Shown one piece after another: positions 1-7,923 of a stretch of DNA of 64,000 nucleotides (its first letter is position 1; each line of letters opens with the position of its first letter). Origin of the DNA: Cystobacter fuscus DSM 2262 (GTDB taxonomy: Bacteria; Myxococcota; Myxococcia; Myxococcales; Myxococcaceae); assembly GCF_000335475.2 (NCBI RefSeq), contig NZ_ANAH02000067.1, positions 124,001-188,000 on the forward strand. Reading direction: 5' to 3'. The position numbers were made by a program, and so were the translations under genes. The notes under the pieces are model-generated. The model had not been told where the DNA came from and searched no databases. It saw nothing but the letters and a program-made list of their open reading frames with translations.

Positions 1-2
1 GG

Positions 3-521
3 GTGCTGCGGCTGTACCGGCGGGGCGCGCTGCTGCCGCGCCAGACGCAGGGGCCGAGGCAGGACGAGGCCGCGGCGCTGGCGGCGCTGCTGGAGCAGGC
101 GCGCCGGCGGGTGGAGGCGGGCCAGTACGAGGAGGCGGTGGCGGTGGCGGCCCAGGCGCTGGAGCGGGCGCCGATTCCCGAGGCGCACGCGCTGTACCGG
201 GAAGCCGAGGTGCGGCTGATGGTGGCGCTGGCGGACGAGGTGCTGGCGCTGGATGGGCGGCTGCTCTTCGAGCCCCTGCCCCGCCCCACCCCGCCCTCGC
301 TGACGGCGGACGACTTGTATCTGTACTCGAAGCTGCGCGGCAGCCGGAGCGTGCGCGAGGTGCTGCGCAACACGGCCATGGGCGAGCTGGCGGCGTACCG
401 GGCGCTGCGGCGGCTCATGGCCGCGGGCGTCGTGCGGCTGCGGCCCGAGCAGGACGACACCGCGGCCCGCGGACGCACGAAGACGGATCCATATGGGGTT
501 CCGATCGTCGTGGTGGGCTGA
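3..521 (+). CDS. C-terminal part of an unrecognised protein (cut by window edge)
   Basis: The reading frame is open from the left edge and stops at TGA 519-521, so the true start lies outside the window. The visible 172 residues begin with Arg-rich sequence, followed by an Ala/Glu-rich helical stretch (about residues 20-75) that looks like one or two TPR-type helix pairs. After a proline-rich hinge comes a compact domain (about 98-150) with the pattern of a small winged helix: a LYLYSKL segment, a short SVREVLRN helix, then AYRALRRLMAAGVVRL as a possible recognition helix and wing. Similar hinge-plus-winged-helix tails occur in myxobacterial DUF4388-type proteins, but the diagnostic N-terminus is missing here. 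Codon use is typical of the window, so the frame is very likely coding. Confidence 0.7.
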   Translation: MLRLYRRGALLPRQTQGPRQDEAAALAALLEQARRRVEAGQYEEAVAVAAQALERAPIPEAHALYREAEVRLMVALADEVLALDGRLLFEPLPRPTPPSLTADDLYLYSKLRGSRSVREVLRNTAMGELAAYRALRRLMAAGVVRLRPEQDDTAARGRTKTDPYGVPIVVVG

Positions 522-526
522 GCGTC

Positions 527-1582
527 TCAGTCAAGGAAGCGACGCCACCAGCGCCGAGCCTCCTCCTCGGTGAGGACAAGCTTCGTGTACCGGGGGTCTC
601 TCTCGGAATCCCAGCACTGCTCGAGGAACAGCGGCTCGAGCCAGGGCTCCAGGACCCGGGCGAGTTCGCGGTAGGCGGGAAGGCTCGTCCCGGTGGCCAG
701 GTCCCCCGCCTCCGGCCTCTCTCCGAGGGAGACCAAGACGCGCTGCTCGTCTAGCTCCACCACCGTCGTCCCGGCGGAGTCCAGCCGGGATCTCAAGGCG
801 GTTGCGCCTCCGAGTTGAGTGAGCGTGGGAGGTCCGAGGAAGTTGAGCCAGTGAACTCCATCCACGTGATGGCCCATCCACCGCTCGTGGCGCCATGCCG
901 CTCGCAGATCGATGGCCGGGTAGCGCAGAACCTGGGCGCGAAAGGCATTGTCCGCGGGCCGAAGGCACCAATCGAGCTCAAGGGCCAATCCTACGTGGCC
1001 GGAAGCGAATAACAGCTTGGAAGCCATATCGAGGGCCAACTGGCGCACGAGACCAGGGCCATGCTCTTCGGGGAACTCTATGGGAAGTGTGGCCGTGAGC
1101 ACGCTCGCCATCGTTCGCTCTGGAGCGGGCTGCCAGGGGATGCGCGCCCGGTACTCGAGCTGGTAGCCATTCTGGCTGTCCTCTCCCCCGGTGAAGCGAA
1201 GCCTTCGCTCATAGCTCCGCTTCTGGATTTCTCTCCGCTCCCAGGGTTCGTAATCAGCAGGGAATGAGCGGCGCTTCGTCGTCTCCAGGAGACGGCGAAC
1301 CCAACTCCACTGCTCCTCCTCCAGGCGCATGCCCTCGTCATGCGAGAAGTAGACGTAATTGATGCTTTGGGGACCCTGACCCACCGCGTGAATGTAGCTG
1401 TCGATGGCGTGGCGCACCCCGAGAGAGAGTTCAGGATGGTCGTGTGGCATGTAAAAGACGATGCGCACGACCTCACGTGCTAGCAGTTGCCGCCGCTGGC
1501 GCGGAGGCTCTTCCTGATGGAGCATCCATGGGCCCGGGGGAATGCCACGAAGGCGAAGTCGGGGGTACTGGCCTGTCATCAA
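527..1582 (-). CDS. DUF3396-like protein (type VI immunity family), 351 aa
   Basis: Single protein with no signal peptide or membrane segment. The N-terminal third carries VRIVFYMPHDHPEL and a conserved-looking acidic/aromatic segment. The last third has GVHWLNFLGPPTLTQLGG followed by ALRSRL, the arrangement I associate with DUF3396 proteins, annotated as the type VI immunity family. Such proteins are cytoplasmic and are thought to protect the producer from a cognate secreted toxin. No toxin gene is adjacent: the upstream neighbour is a cut-off unrelated gene on the other strand and the downstream neighbour is an amidase. It may therefore be an orphan immunity gene, or it may work with a toxin encoded elsewhere. 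GC is slightly below that of the neighbours. Start at the first ATG pair (1582); the next residue is also Met. Confidence 0.6.
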   Translation of the reverse strand: MMTGQYPRLRLRGIPPGPWMLHQEEPPRQRRQLLAREVVRIVFYMPHDHPELSLGVRHAIDSYIHAVGQGPQSINYVYFSHDEGMRLEEEQWSWVRRLLETTKRRSFPADYEPWERREIQKRSYERRLRFTGGEDSQNGYQLEYRARIPWQPAPERTMASVLTATLPIEFPEEHGPGLVRQLALDMASKLLFASGHVGLALELDWCLRPADNAFRAQVLRYPAIDLRAAWRHERWMGHHVDGVHWLNFLGPPTLTQLGGATALRSRLDSAGTTVVELDEQRVLVSLGERPEAGDLATGTSLPAYRELARVLEPWLEPLFLEQCWDSERDPRYTKLVLTEEEARRWWRRFLD

Positions 1583-1727
1583 TCAATGCCCCATTGCCAG
1601 AGTCCGCCGGGCGTAATGAGCGCCACGGGACATCTTTTTGTCAGGCGCTGGCCTCTAAGGAAGCGTGAGCCAGGTTGAAGAGAGAACAGCAGGCACCTCC
1701 TCATGCGATGTTCAGGCTACTTCGGGG

Positions 1728-1939
1728 TTATACCGCTGAGCGTCTTCGGGCGCGAGACAGGTGCTCTTCGCCACTTTCCGCGAAGCGCCGCGCCAGTTCG
1801 ACTTGGCCCCCCGCGCCATGCTCCAACACGTACGCCAGTTCCGCGGGCAGCAGCCAACGGGGACAGCAATACCCGCTTCGGTGAAATCCAATACCGTCTG
1901 CGGAGCGCCTTGGGTGAGGCGCGAGTGAACACAGCGCAC
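1728..1939 (-). pseudogene. Possible frameshifted remnant of a small gene (about 70 aa)
   Basis: In the gap between the DUF3396 gene and the amidase the minus strand shows a GTG at 1939 directly behind a GAGGAG ribosome-binding-like run. It is followed by about 30 plausible residues (TVLDFTEAGIAVPVGCC). That frame then turns to nonsense, while a second frame picks up at the same point with PAELAYVLEHGAGG and a Glu/Arg-rich helix, ending at TAA 1728-1730. The second part has strong G/C at third positions, as real genes here do. One single-base change would join the two parts into a roughly 70-residue protein. No family is recognised. It could also be noncoding DNA with chance reading frames. 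Confidence 0.3.
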
Positions 1940-1983
1940 CTCCTCAGTCAGTGAACCACCGGTTGGAAACACCCGAGCCGGGC

Positions 1984-3798
1984 TCAGAACCCCGGAGGCC
2001 GCTCGCCCGCGACGCCCGAGGCCCGCTCCAGCGCGATCCCCACCCGGCCCAGCGTCCCCTCGTCGAAGAGCCGCCCAATCAACGTGACCCCATGCGGCAC
2101 GCGGCGCTTGGGCGAGAACGTGGGCAGTGGCCGCGAGGGATTGGGCGCCCAGTCGCTCCGCGCCCGCTCCACCTCGACGAAGCCCGTGCGCAACGTCAGC
2201 GAGGGGTGGCCCGTGAAGTTCGACACGGTGAGCATCTCCTCGCGCAACGACGGCACGAGCAGCAGATCCACCTCCCCCATGATGCGCGCCATCTCCCGCG
2301 CCACCTTGTGCCGCAACCGGTCCGCCTGCACGAAGTCCACCGCCGACAGGAAGCGCGACTGCCGGAAGAGGTTCGGCCACGCGTCGGGCACCTGCATGGC
2401 CAGCGCGTCCACGCCGTGCTCCAACGTGAGCTCCTCGAACGCCGCCGCCGCCTCGGCGAAGAGGATGACGTTGAGCGAGGAATACGGCCAGTCGGGCAGC
2501 TTCACCTCGACGGGCGTCAACCCCAGCCCCTTGAGCGTCTCGAGCGCCGCCCGATCCACGTCCGTCGCCGGGCTCTGCTCCATCCACGCGGGGAAGTACC
2601 CCACGCGCAACCCCTTCACCCCCGCGGTGGCGTCGAAGTCGAGCCGCGAGGACACGCTCGCCCCATCCCCCGCGTCGGGGCCGGAGAGCACCGAGAGCAC
2701 CAGCAGCGTGTCCTCCACCCCCCGCGCCATCGGCCCCAGCTTGTCGAGCGTCCAGCTCAACGTCATCGCCCCGGTGCGCGGCACGCGGCCATACGTGGGC
2801 CGCAGCCCCGCCACCCCACAGCGCATCGACGGCGAGACGATGCTGCCTCCCGTCTCGCTCCCCAGCGAGAAGCCCACGCACGCCGCCGCCGTCGCCGACC
2901 CCGGTCCCGCGCTGCTGCCCGACGCGCCCTCCTCCAACACCCAGGGGTTCTTCGTCTCGCCCCCGAACCAGATGTCATTGAGCGCCAGCGCCCCCAGGCT
3001 CAGCTTCGCCACGAGCACCGCCCCCGCCCGGTGCAGCCTGTCCACCACCGTCGCGTCGGTGGTGGGAATCCGGTTGCGGAAGGGCTCGGCGCCGTAGGTC
3101 GTCGCGATGCCCGCCGTGTCGACGAGATCCTTCGCCCCCCAGGGGATGCCGTGCAGCGGCCCGCGATACCGGCCCGCGGCGATCTCCTTGTCCGCTCGCC
3201 GTGCCTGCTCGAGCGCCAGCTCCGGCGTGAGCGTGATGACGCACTCGAGCTTCGGATCGAAGCGCCGCAGGCGCTCCAGGTAGATGTTCGTGAGCCGCTC
3301 GGACGACAGGGCGCGCGACTCCACCCACCGCGAGAGCTGGGACACGGGCGCGAAGGCGATGTCCTCGTCCTTCTGGGGCAGCGGCGCCCCCGTGGCCTTG
3401 CTCCGGACGAAGCGGTTGCGCGAGGGTGCGCTCTTCACCCCCGGGAGCGCCGGATCCCACCGCGTCGCGGGAGCCAGCGACGGCTCCAACGCCACCCGGC
3501 GCGGCCCCGTGCGCCGCTCGAGCAACGGAGCCATCATCTCGCGCCAGTTGCCCGCCGCCTGCGCGCGCTCGGCCGGCGTCAGGGTGACGCGCATCAACTT
3601 GCTGGCCTCCTCGAAGGTGGCCGCGTTCACCTCCGGTCCCACGGACGAGGCGGTGCCGAACGCGGGCGGAGAGCCCGCCGGGGCCGGGGCGCCCGTTCCC
3701 GCGTCGGCAGGCGCCGCCTCCGCCCGGCCCGCCACCACCGCGCCCGCCACTCCCAGCACACTCTGGGTCAAGAACCACCTGCGTGATGAATCCGACAT
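1984..3798 (-). CDS. Tat-exported amidase-signature enzyme, 604 aa
   Basis: Amidase signature family hydrolase. The catalytic Ser-cisSer-Lys set is visible: Lys in GIPWGAKDLVDTAG, a Gly/Ser-rich loop GASGSSAGPG, and the nucleophile Ser in SETGGSIVSPS. The N-terminus has SRRWFLTQ followed by a hydrophobic Ala/Val/Gly stretch ending near AEA, a twin-arginine-type signal, so export to the periplasm or beyond is likely. An Ala/Pro-rich linker and about 130 extra residues precede the catalytic core, making it longer than cytoplasmic GatA-type members (about 480 aa). I chose ATG 3798 because GGAGAGG lies just upstream and the longer frame to 3852 would bury the signal. Substrate unknown; GatA function is unlikely because of the export signal and lack of gatB/gatC. 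Confidence 0.85.
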   Translation of the reverse strand: MSDSSRRWFLTQSVLGVAGAVVAGRAEAAPADAGTGAPAPAGSPPAFGTASSVGPEVNAATFEEASKLMRVTLTPAERAQAAGNWREMMAPLLERRTGPRRVALEPSLAPATRWDPALPGVKSAPSRNRFVRSKATGAPLPQKDEDIAFAPVSQLSRWVESRALSSERLTNIYLERLRRFDPKLECVITLTPELALEQARRADKEIAAGRYRGPLHGIPWGAKDLVDTAGIATTYGAEPFRNRIPTTDATVVDRLHRAGAVLVAKLSLGALALNDIWFGGETKNPWVLEEGASGSSAGPGSATAAACVGFSLGSETGGSIVSPSMRCGVAGLRPTYGRVPRTGAMTLSWTLDKLGPMARGVEDTLLVLSVLSGPDAGDGASVSSRLDFDATAGVKGLRVGYFPAWMEQSPATDVDRAALETLKGLGLTPVEVKLPDWPYSSLNVILFAEAAAAFEELTLEHGVDALAMQVPDAWPNLFRQSRFLSAVDFVQADRLRHKVAREMARIMGEVDLLLVPSLREEMLTVSNFTGHPSLTLRTGFVEVERARSDWAPNPSRPLPTFSPKRRVPHGVTLIGRLFDEGTLGRVGIALERASGVAGERPPGF

Positions 3799-3878
3799 GG
3801 GAAACCTCTCCTGGGCGGGTGACGCCGCCCCCGGCCCTGGAATAAAGCGCATTCCTCCCCTCCTCAGGAGTCCGAAGC

Positions 3879-4307
3879 ATGTCTCTCACCGCCGTCTCGC
3901 GCCTGTCCCCCCTCCTCGTGCTCGCCCTGGGCCTGAGCCTCTCCGCTTGTGGTGGCGTGCCCGAGAGTGCCTGCCTCGTCGGCTCGGAGCAGTACCGCAC
4001 GGAGCTGTTCTTCGGCATGAATCGGCAGAACGACGCGCCCGTCACCGACGCCGAGTTCAACGCCTTCGTCGACACCCTGGTCACCCCCCGCTTCCGGGAC
4101 GGGTTGACCGTGTACGACGCCGATGGCCAGTACCTCATGGACAACGGCAATCTCGTCCAGGAGAACAGCAAGGTCATCCTGTTGCTCCACGATGGCAGCG
4201 CCGCGCGCTCTGCGGACATCAACGCCATCCGCGAGGAGTACAAGCAGCGCTTCCACCAGGAGTCCGTGCTGCGCATCGACTCGCCCTCGTGCGTCGCCTT
4301 CGACTGA
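3879..4307 (+). CDS. DUF3574-type lipoprotein, 142 aa
   Basis: Small lipoprotein: a Leu-rich signal is followed by LSLSACGG, a lipobox with the acceptor Cys near residue 24. The mature part matches the DUF3574 pattern: ELFFGMNR, then an EFNAFVDTLVTPRF segment, GLTVYDADGQ, SKVILLLHDG and a final QRFHQESVLRI. Function of the family is not known. It is transcribed divergently from the amidase, with only about 80 bases between the two starts, so both promoters lie in that gap. A stem-loop about 65 bases after the stop could terminate it. Confidence 0.75.
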   Translation: MSLTAVSRLSPLLVLALGLSLSACGGVPESACLVGSEQYRTELFFGMNRQNDAPVTDAEFNAFVDTLVTPRFRDGLTVYDADGQYLMDNGNLVQENSKVILLLHDGSAARSADINAIREEYKQRFHQESVLRIDSPSCVAFD

Positions 4308-4329
4308 GCGGCGAACTCCCGCGCTGACC

Positions 4330-4373
4330 TCCCCAGCAAGGGAGGCACACGGGTTCGAATCCCGTCGGGGGCT
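4330..4373 (+). pseudogene. 3' fragment of a tRNA gene (T arm and acceptor strand only)
   Basis: The T arm is intact: stem ACGGG 4349-4353, loop TTCGAAT 4354-4360, stem CCCGT 4361-4365. It is followed by CGGGGGC at 4366-4372, which has the position and length of the 3' acceptor strand, and a discriminator-like T. Upstream, CTCCC/GGGAG could be a distorted anticodon stem but the loop has 6 bases rather than 7. No matching GCCCCCG acceptor 5' strand or D arm is present in front. So this is a truncated, nonfunctional copy. Such 3' tRNA halves are typical leftovers of site-specific integration into a tRNA gene. Confidence 0.6.
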
Positions 4374-4396
4374 GGGTCTCTACTGCTGGTAGACCC
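4374..4396 (+). terminator. Stem-loop after the tRNA remnant and DUF3574 gene
   Basis: GGGTCT (4374-4379) pairs perfectly with AGACCC (4391-4396) around an 11-base loop. No T run follows. It lies about 65 bases after the DUF3574 stop and before the lysR promoter region, so it may act as a terminator for the upstream unit. Confidence 0.35.
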
Positions 4397-4494
4397 TTCG
4401 GCTCCCGGCTCCGGGCCATTCCCGGCTGTTCTAAAACGATCCGCTCGCGTGCTGGCGGCACGCGGCGGTTCGTCCTTCGTGAAGGAAGATGATC

Positions 4495-5418
4495 ATGGAC
4501 CGTATCGACGCCATGCGCGTGTTCGTCTCCGCGCTCGATGAGGGAAGCCTGGCCGCCGCGGGCCGCGTCCTCGGACGTTCGCCCGCCACCGTCACGCGCG
4601 CCATCACCTTCCTGGAGAGCCACGTGGGCGTTCAGCTCCTGCACCGCACCACGCGCTCGATCCGCCTCAGCGAAGCCGGTGAGCGCTACGCGGCCGCGTG
4701 CCGCCGCATCCTGACCGACCTCGAGGAAGCCGACATGCTGGCGGCTGGCGAGCGCGGCGCGCCCCGAGGTCTTCTCACCATCACCGCCCCACTCGTCAGC
4801 GGCTCCCGCATCCTCCGTCCCATCCTCGACGCCTTTCTCGAACTGCAACCCGCGGTGAGGGCCCGCCTGCTGCTGCTCGATCGCACCGTCAGCCTCATGG
4901 ACGAAGGCATCGACGTGGGCTTGCGCATCGCGCACCTGCCCGACTCCAGCCTCGTCGCCACGCGCGTGGGTGAAGTGCGCAAGGTGCTCTGTGCGTCGCC
5001 CTCCTATCTCGACTCGGCCGCGCCCATCGAGAGCCCGGCGGATCTCGCGAGCCATCGCTGCATCCAGATGAGCGCGTTCGGACAGGAGTCCTGGAACTTC
5101 CCCCCCGTGCGCGGCGCGAGCGTGGCCCGGCACGTGGCGATCGAACCGAGACTCGTGGTCAACACGGTGGAGGCGGCGGTGGAATCCGCGTTGGAGGGGC
5201 GCGGAATCACGCGCGTCCTCTCGTATCAGATCGCCGATGAGGTGGCCGCGGGCAGGCTCCGGATCATCCTGGCCGAGGACGAGCCCACGCCGCTCCCGGT
5301 GCATCTCATCACCCCGGAGGGGCGGCTGTCCGTGCCGAAGGTTCGCGCCTTCTTCGACTTCGCCGCCCCCCAACTCAAGGCGGAGTTCGCCCGCCGGCAG
5401 CGCGCCTGCGCGGACTGA
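4495..5418 (+). CDS. LysR-family transcriptional regulator, 307 aa
   Basis: N-terminal winged helix-turn-helix (about residues 1-60) with DAMRVFVSALDEGSLAAAGRVLGRS and SPATVTRAITFLE, then a linker helix and a periplasmic-binding-protein-like effector domain (about 90-295). The LLHRTTRSIRLSEAG segment is typical of the GcvA/DmlR-like subgroup. ATG 4495 is preferred over the ATG at 4489 because AAGGAAG (4482-4488) is then correctly spaced. The gene runs toward, and stops 6 bases before, the tautomerase-SDR-hydrolase operon on the other strand. It probably regulates that operon, but the shared control region would be at the far end (about 7330), so this is inferred from proximity only. Confidence 0.85.
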   Translation: MDRIDAMRVFVSALDEGSLAAAGRVLGRSPATVTRAITFLESHVGVQLLHRTTRSIRLSEAGERYAAACRRILTDLEEADMLAAGERGAPRGLLTITAPLVSGSRILRPILDAFLELQPAVRARLLLLDRTVSLMDEGIDVGLRIAHLPDSSLVATRVGEVRKVLCASPSYLDSAAPIESPADLASHRCIQMSAFGQESWNFPPVRGASVARHVAIEPRLVVNTVEAAVESALEGRGITRVLSYQIADEVAAGRLRIILAEDEPTPLPVHLITPEGRLSVPKVRAFFDFAAPQLKAEFARRQRACAD

Positions 5419-5424
5419 GGACGC

Positions 5425-5655
5425 TCAGGACTCCTCGCTCGCGGACGCCGTCTTTCCCGTCCGCTTCCAATATTCGAGGACGGGCAGGCCACCGATCCCC
5501 CAGTCCTCGTATTCGACCTCGTCGATGACGACGAAGGTCGCCGAGGGCGCCTTGTCGATCACCTCCCGCAGGACCTGGGTCATTCCCTCGATGATCCGGG
5601 CCTTCTGTTCCGGGGTCGCGCTGCCCTTGGTGAACTTGACGTTGATGTATGGCAT
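5425..5655 (-). CDS. 4-oxalocrotonate tautomerase family protein, 76 aa
   Basis: Begins MPYINVKF, so processing of Met exposes the N-terminal Pro that is the catalytic base of the tautomerase superfamily. Length and helical PEQKARIIEGMTQVL segment fit the small homohexameric members. It catalyses keto-enol tautomerisation of alpha-keto acids or related compounds; the substrate is not predictable here. The acidic VEYEDWGIGG segment resembles the family's conserved C-terminal strand. It is the last gene of a three-gene minus-strand operon (hydrolase, SDR, tautomerase) with 24 bases between it and the SDR. Confidence 0.85.
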   Translation of the reverse strand: MPYINVKFTKGSATPEQKARIIEGMTQVLREVIDKAPSATFVVIDEVEYEDWGIGGLPVLEYWKRTGKTASASEES

Positions 5656-5679
5656 GGGACTTCTCCTGTTCGTACCGCG

Positions 5680-6405
5680 TTACCAGTGACCGGCGTGCTG
5701 GCCGCCGTCGACGTGCAGGGTCTCGCCGGTGACGAAGCCCGCGTCCTCGAGATAGAGAACAGCCTGGACGATCTCGTCGATCCGCCCCATGCGGCCCAGC
5801 GGATGGAGCCCGGCGAGCGTCGCGTGGGTCTCGGGGGCGTGCATCGGTGTCTGGATGATGCCAGGGGAGACCGCGTTCACGCGAATGCCCCGGGACGCGT
5901 ATTCGATCGCGAGGCCGCGGGTGGCGGCATCGATGCCCCCCTTGGTCAGTGAGGCGAGCACCGAGGGAACGCCGGAGATGGGTTGGTCCACCAGCGACGT
6001 CGTCACACTCACCACATGGCCGCCCTGGCCCTGTTCCAGCAACCGCGCGATCACGGCTTGGGTGACGTAGAAGAAGCCCGCGACATTGACGCCGATCTTC
6101 TTCGTGAAGTCCTCGGCCGTGTAGTCGGTGAAGGGTTTGGCGATGAAGATGCCGGCATTGTTGACCAGACTGTCGACGTGTCCGAACTTCTCGACGGTGG
6201 CGGCGACGAGCTTCCGGGCGGTCCGCGCGTCCCCGACGTCGCCGTCGAGCGTCAGGACCTGGGGATCGTCGCCGAAGGTGCCGGGCTTGATCGAGCGCGA
6301 GTTGGCGACGACGCTCCAACCCTTCGCACGATAACCCCTGACGAGTTCGGCGCCGATGCCCTGCGAGGCTCCAGTGATGATGACGACCTTGTTGGCGTTG
6401 CTCAT
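5680..6405 (-). CDS. SDR-family oxidoreductase lacking the usual catalytic Tyr, 241 aa
   Basis: Short-chain dehydrogenase/reductase fold: TGASQGIGAELV cofactor loop near residue 13, NNAG-type motif in SLVNNAGIF, and a C-terminal GETLHVDGGQ. The YxxxK motif should fall in SVLASLTKGG; Lys is present but the Tyr position is Ala, confirmed codon by codon at about 5940-5960. The SVTTS segment keeps a Ser/Thr. Some SDR subgroups share this ASLTKGG signature, so it is probably a natural variant rather than a mutation, but standard proton transfer chemistry would need another residue. The Arg/Ser after the first strand (SRS) hints at NADP preference. Middle gene of the operon with the hydrolase (29 bases upstream) and tautomerase. 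Confidence 0.85.
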   Translation of the reverse strand: MSNANKVVIITGASQGIGAELVRGYRAKGWSVVANSRSIKPGTFGDDPQVLTLDGDVGDARTARKLVAATVEKFGHVDSLVNNAGIFIAKPFTDYTAEDFTKKIGVNVAGFFYVTQAVIARLLEQGQGGHVVSVTTSLVDQPISGVPSVLASLTKGGIDAATRGLAIEYASRGIRVNAVSPGIIQTPMHAPETHATLAGLHPLGRMGRIDEIVQAVLYLEDAGFVTGETLHVDGGQHAGHW

Positions 6406-6434
6406 GGTGTGGCTCCTTGTCTTTCGAACATGGT

Positions 6435-7325
6435 TCAGGCCTGCAGGTGGCGCGCCAGGAAGTCACGCATCAGCGGCACGATCTCGTCGGCCTTGTCCTC
6501 GAGGGCGAAGTGGCCGCTGTCCAGCAGGTGCAGCTCGGCATTGGGCAGATCACGCAGGAAGGCCTTCGCGCCCTCGGCCGGGAAGATGTTGTCGTTGGCG
6601 CCCCAGACGATCAACGTGGGCGGCTGGTACGTCCGGAAGAACTCCTGGAACTTCGGATAGAGCACCACGTTGTTCCGGTAGTCGTAGATGAGCTCCAGTT
6701 GGATCTCGATGTTGCCCGGCCGATCCAGGAAGAGCTGATCATGGAGCCAGGCCGCCGGATCGAGGCGGGACACATCCTTGACGCCATCGACATACTGGGA
6801 CCGGGTGCCCTCGAGCGTCATGAAGGGCCGCACCGCGTCGCGACGCTCGGGTGAATTGTCGGCCCACAGCGCCTTGATGGGATCCCAGAAGGCCTGGAGT
6901 CCCTCTTCATAGGCGTTGCCATTCTGGGTGATGAGCGCCGTCACCCGCTCGGGATGCCTGAGCGCGAGCCGGAAGCCCGTCGGCGCGCCATAATCCATGA
7001 CATAGAGCGCGTAACGCCTCGCACCGAGCTGCTCGAGCAGGGCGTCGATGATCTCCGCGTAGCTCGCGAAGCTGTACGTGAACGCCTCGCGCGAGGGCAT
7101 CGCCGACAGACCGAAGCCGGGAAGGTCGGGCGCGATCACATGGTAGCGATCCGCCAGCGCGGGGATCAGGTTGCGGTACATGTGCGACGAGCTGGGGTAG
7201 CCGTGCAGCAGCACGACCACGGGCGCATCGGCAGGCCCCGCCTCGCGATAGAAGATCTCCAGACCCCCGACCTTCGTGGTCCGATGGTGGGTGACGGGAA
7301 GGGGGATCGAAGTGGTGGCGGACAT
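6435..7325 (-). CDS. Alpha/beta hydrolase, Asp nucleophile (haloalkane dehalogenase/epoxide hydrolase type), 296 aa
   Basis: Classic alpha/beta hydrolase: oxyanion HGYPSSSHMYRNLIP near residue 40, DLPGFGLS, nucleophile elbow VMDYGAP with Asp instead of Ser, a helical cap (about 140-215) and the catalytic His in DSGHFALED. Asp at the elbow is characteristic of haloalkane dehalogenases and epoxide hydrolases, which form an ester intermediate on the Asp. It is cytoplasmic, with no signal. First gene of the operon with the SDR and tautomerase, suggesting a small detoxification or catabolic unit: hydrolysis, oxidation of the resulting alcohol, tautomerisation. Substrate is unknown. Confidence 0.85.
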   Translation of the reverse strand: MSATTSIPLPVTHHRTTKVGGLEIFYREAGPADAPVVVLLHGYPSSSHMYRNLIPALADRYHVIAPDLPGFGLSAMPSREAFTYSFASYAEIIDALLEQLGARRYALYVMDYGAPTGFRLALRHPERVTALITQNGNAYEEGLQAFWDPIKALWADNSPERRDAVRPFMTLEGTRSQYVDGVKDVSRLDPAAWLHDQLFLDRPGNIEIQLELIYDYRNNVVLYPKFQEFFRTYQPPTLIVWGANDNIFPAEGAKAFLRDLPNAELHLLDSGHFALEDKADEIVPLMRDFLARHLQA

Positions 7326-7644
7326 GTTGTTCTCCGTGGGTTGCGTTGACGAGGACAGATCTAGTTCCCCTCCCCTCGCGGAAGAATGTGCTTCGCCTTG
7401 AATTCAGTCTTTCGCTTTACGCAAGAATCGCCGCTGAAGCTGTCGCCCGGACCCATCGATGTCAGGCTACGCGCATGGGACAGACCACCTCCTCTCCCCT
7501 CGTCGTGCGTGACTACCGCCCCCGCGGACGTGGATTGCGGAGGGAGCGCACGGCTCCATTCACGCAGGAACCGGGGGCGCCATTTCCCATCGCGGGGGCC
7601 GAGGGAGACTACCGGTCCCCCCCGGCCTCGCCTTCAGCGCTGGC
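7326..7644. other. Gene-free stretch upstream of the hydrolase operon
   Basis: This 319-base gap must hold the promoter of the minus-strand hydrolase operon and the 3' end region of the Cys-rich lipoprotein. It is less GC-rich around 7385-7435. TTCGC-TTTAC-GCAA near 7410 is an imperfect dyad that could bind the LysR regulator, but the match is weak. I see no coding frame with convincing third-position bias. Confidence 0.4.
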
Positions 7645-7923
7645 TCACGGACAGACGCAGGTGCCATTACAGCGGTAGTCGCGAGTGCAGGGCCTGCCGC
7701 AGGCCGCCGTGCAATTCGCCTCGCTGCCGTACCACTGGCTGTAGTTGCACGTCCACAGCATCGAGCAGATGGCCTGCTGCGTGACGCTGCCCTCGGGGAG
7801 CTGCTCATCGGCGGGGGCGGACTCGGTCACCGGCGCCTGCTCGGGCTCGTACGTACCGCCGCAACCCGACACCGAGACGACGAGACCCACGAAGGCAGCA
7901 ACGAGGGGGAGAGGAATTCGCAT
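7645..7923 (-). CDS. Small cysteine-rich lipoprotein, 92 aa
   Basis: Starts MRIPLPLVAAFVGLVV and ends the signal with VSVSGCGG, a lipobox. The mature part is an acidic spacer followed by a Cys-rich tail: about nine Cys in the last 40 residues, with CNYSQWYGSEANC, CTAACGRPC and a final CNGTCVCP. This layout (lipobox, low-complexity spacer, disulfide-rich knot) is common among myxobacterial surface lipoproteins of unknown role. ATG 7923 is chosen because AGGAG lies about 10 bases upstream; the frame stays open for another 390 bases but without lipoprotein logic. It sits just before the first RiPP precursor on the opposite strand; no link to it is demonstrable. Confidence 0.7.
   Translation of the reverse strand: MRIPLPLVAAFVGLVVSVSGCGGTYEPEQAPVTESAPADEQLPEGSVTQQAICSMLWTCNYSQWYGSEANCTAACGRPCTRDYRCNGTCVCP

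Noticed and set aside
1951-3786. Plus-strand frame (611 codons) opposite the amidase
   Set aside because: The minus strand carries all amidase catalytic motifs. The plus translation is Arg/Pro/His-rich noise.
1984-3798. GatA subunit of the tRNA amidotransferase
   Set aside because: Tat-type signal, long N-terminal extension and no gatB/gatC neighbours.
4330-4373. Functional tRNA gene
   Set aside because: No 5' acceptor strand, no D arm and a 6-base anticodon-type loop; kept only as a remnant.
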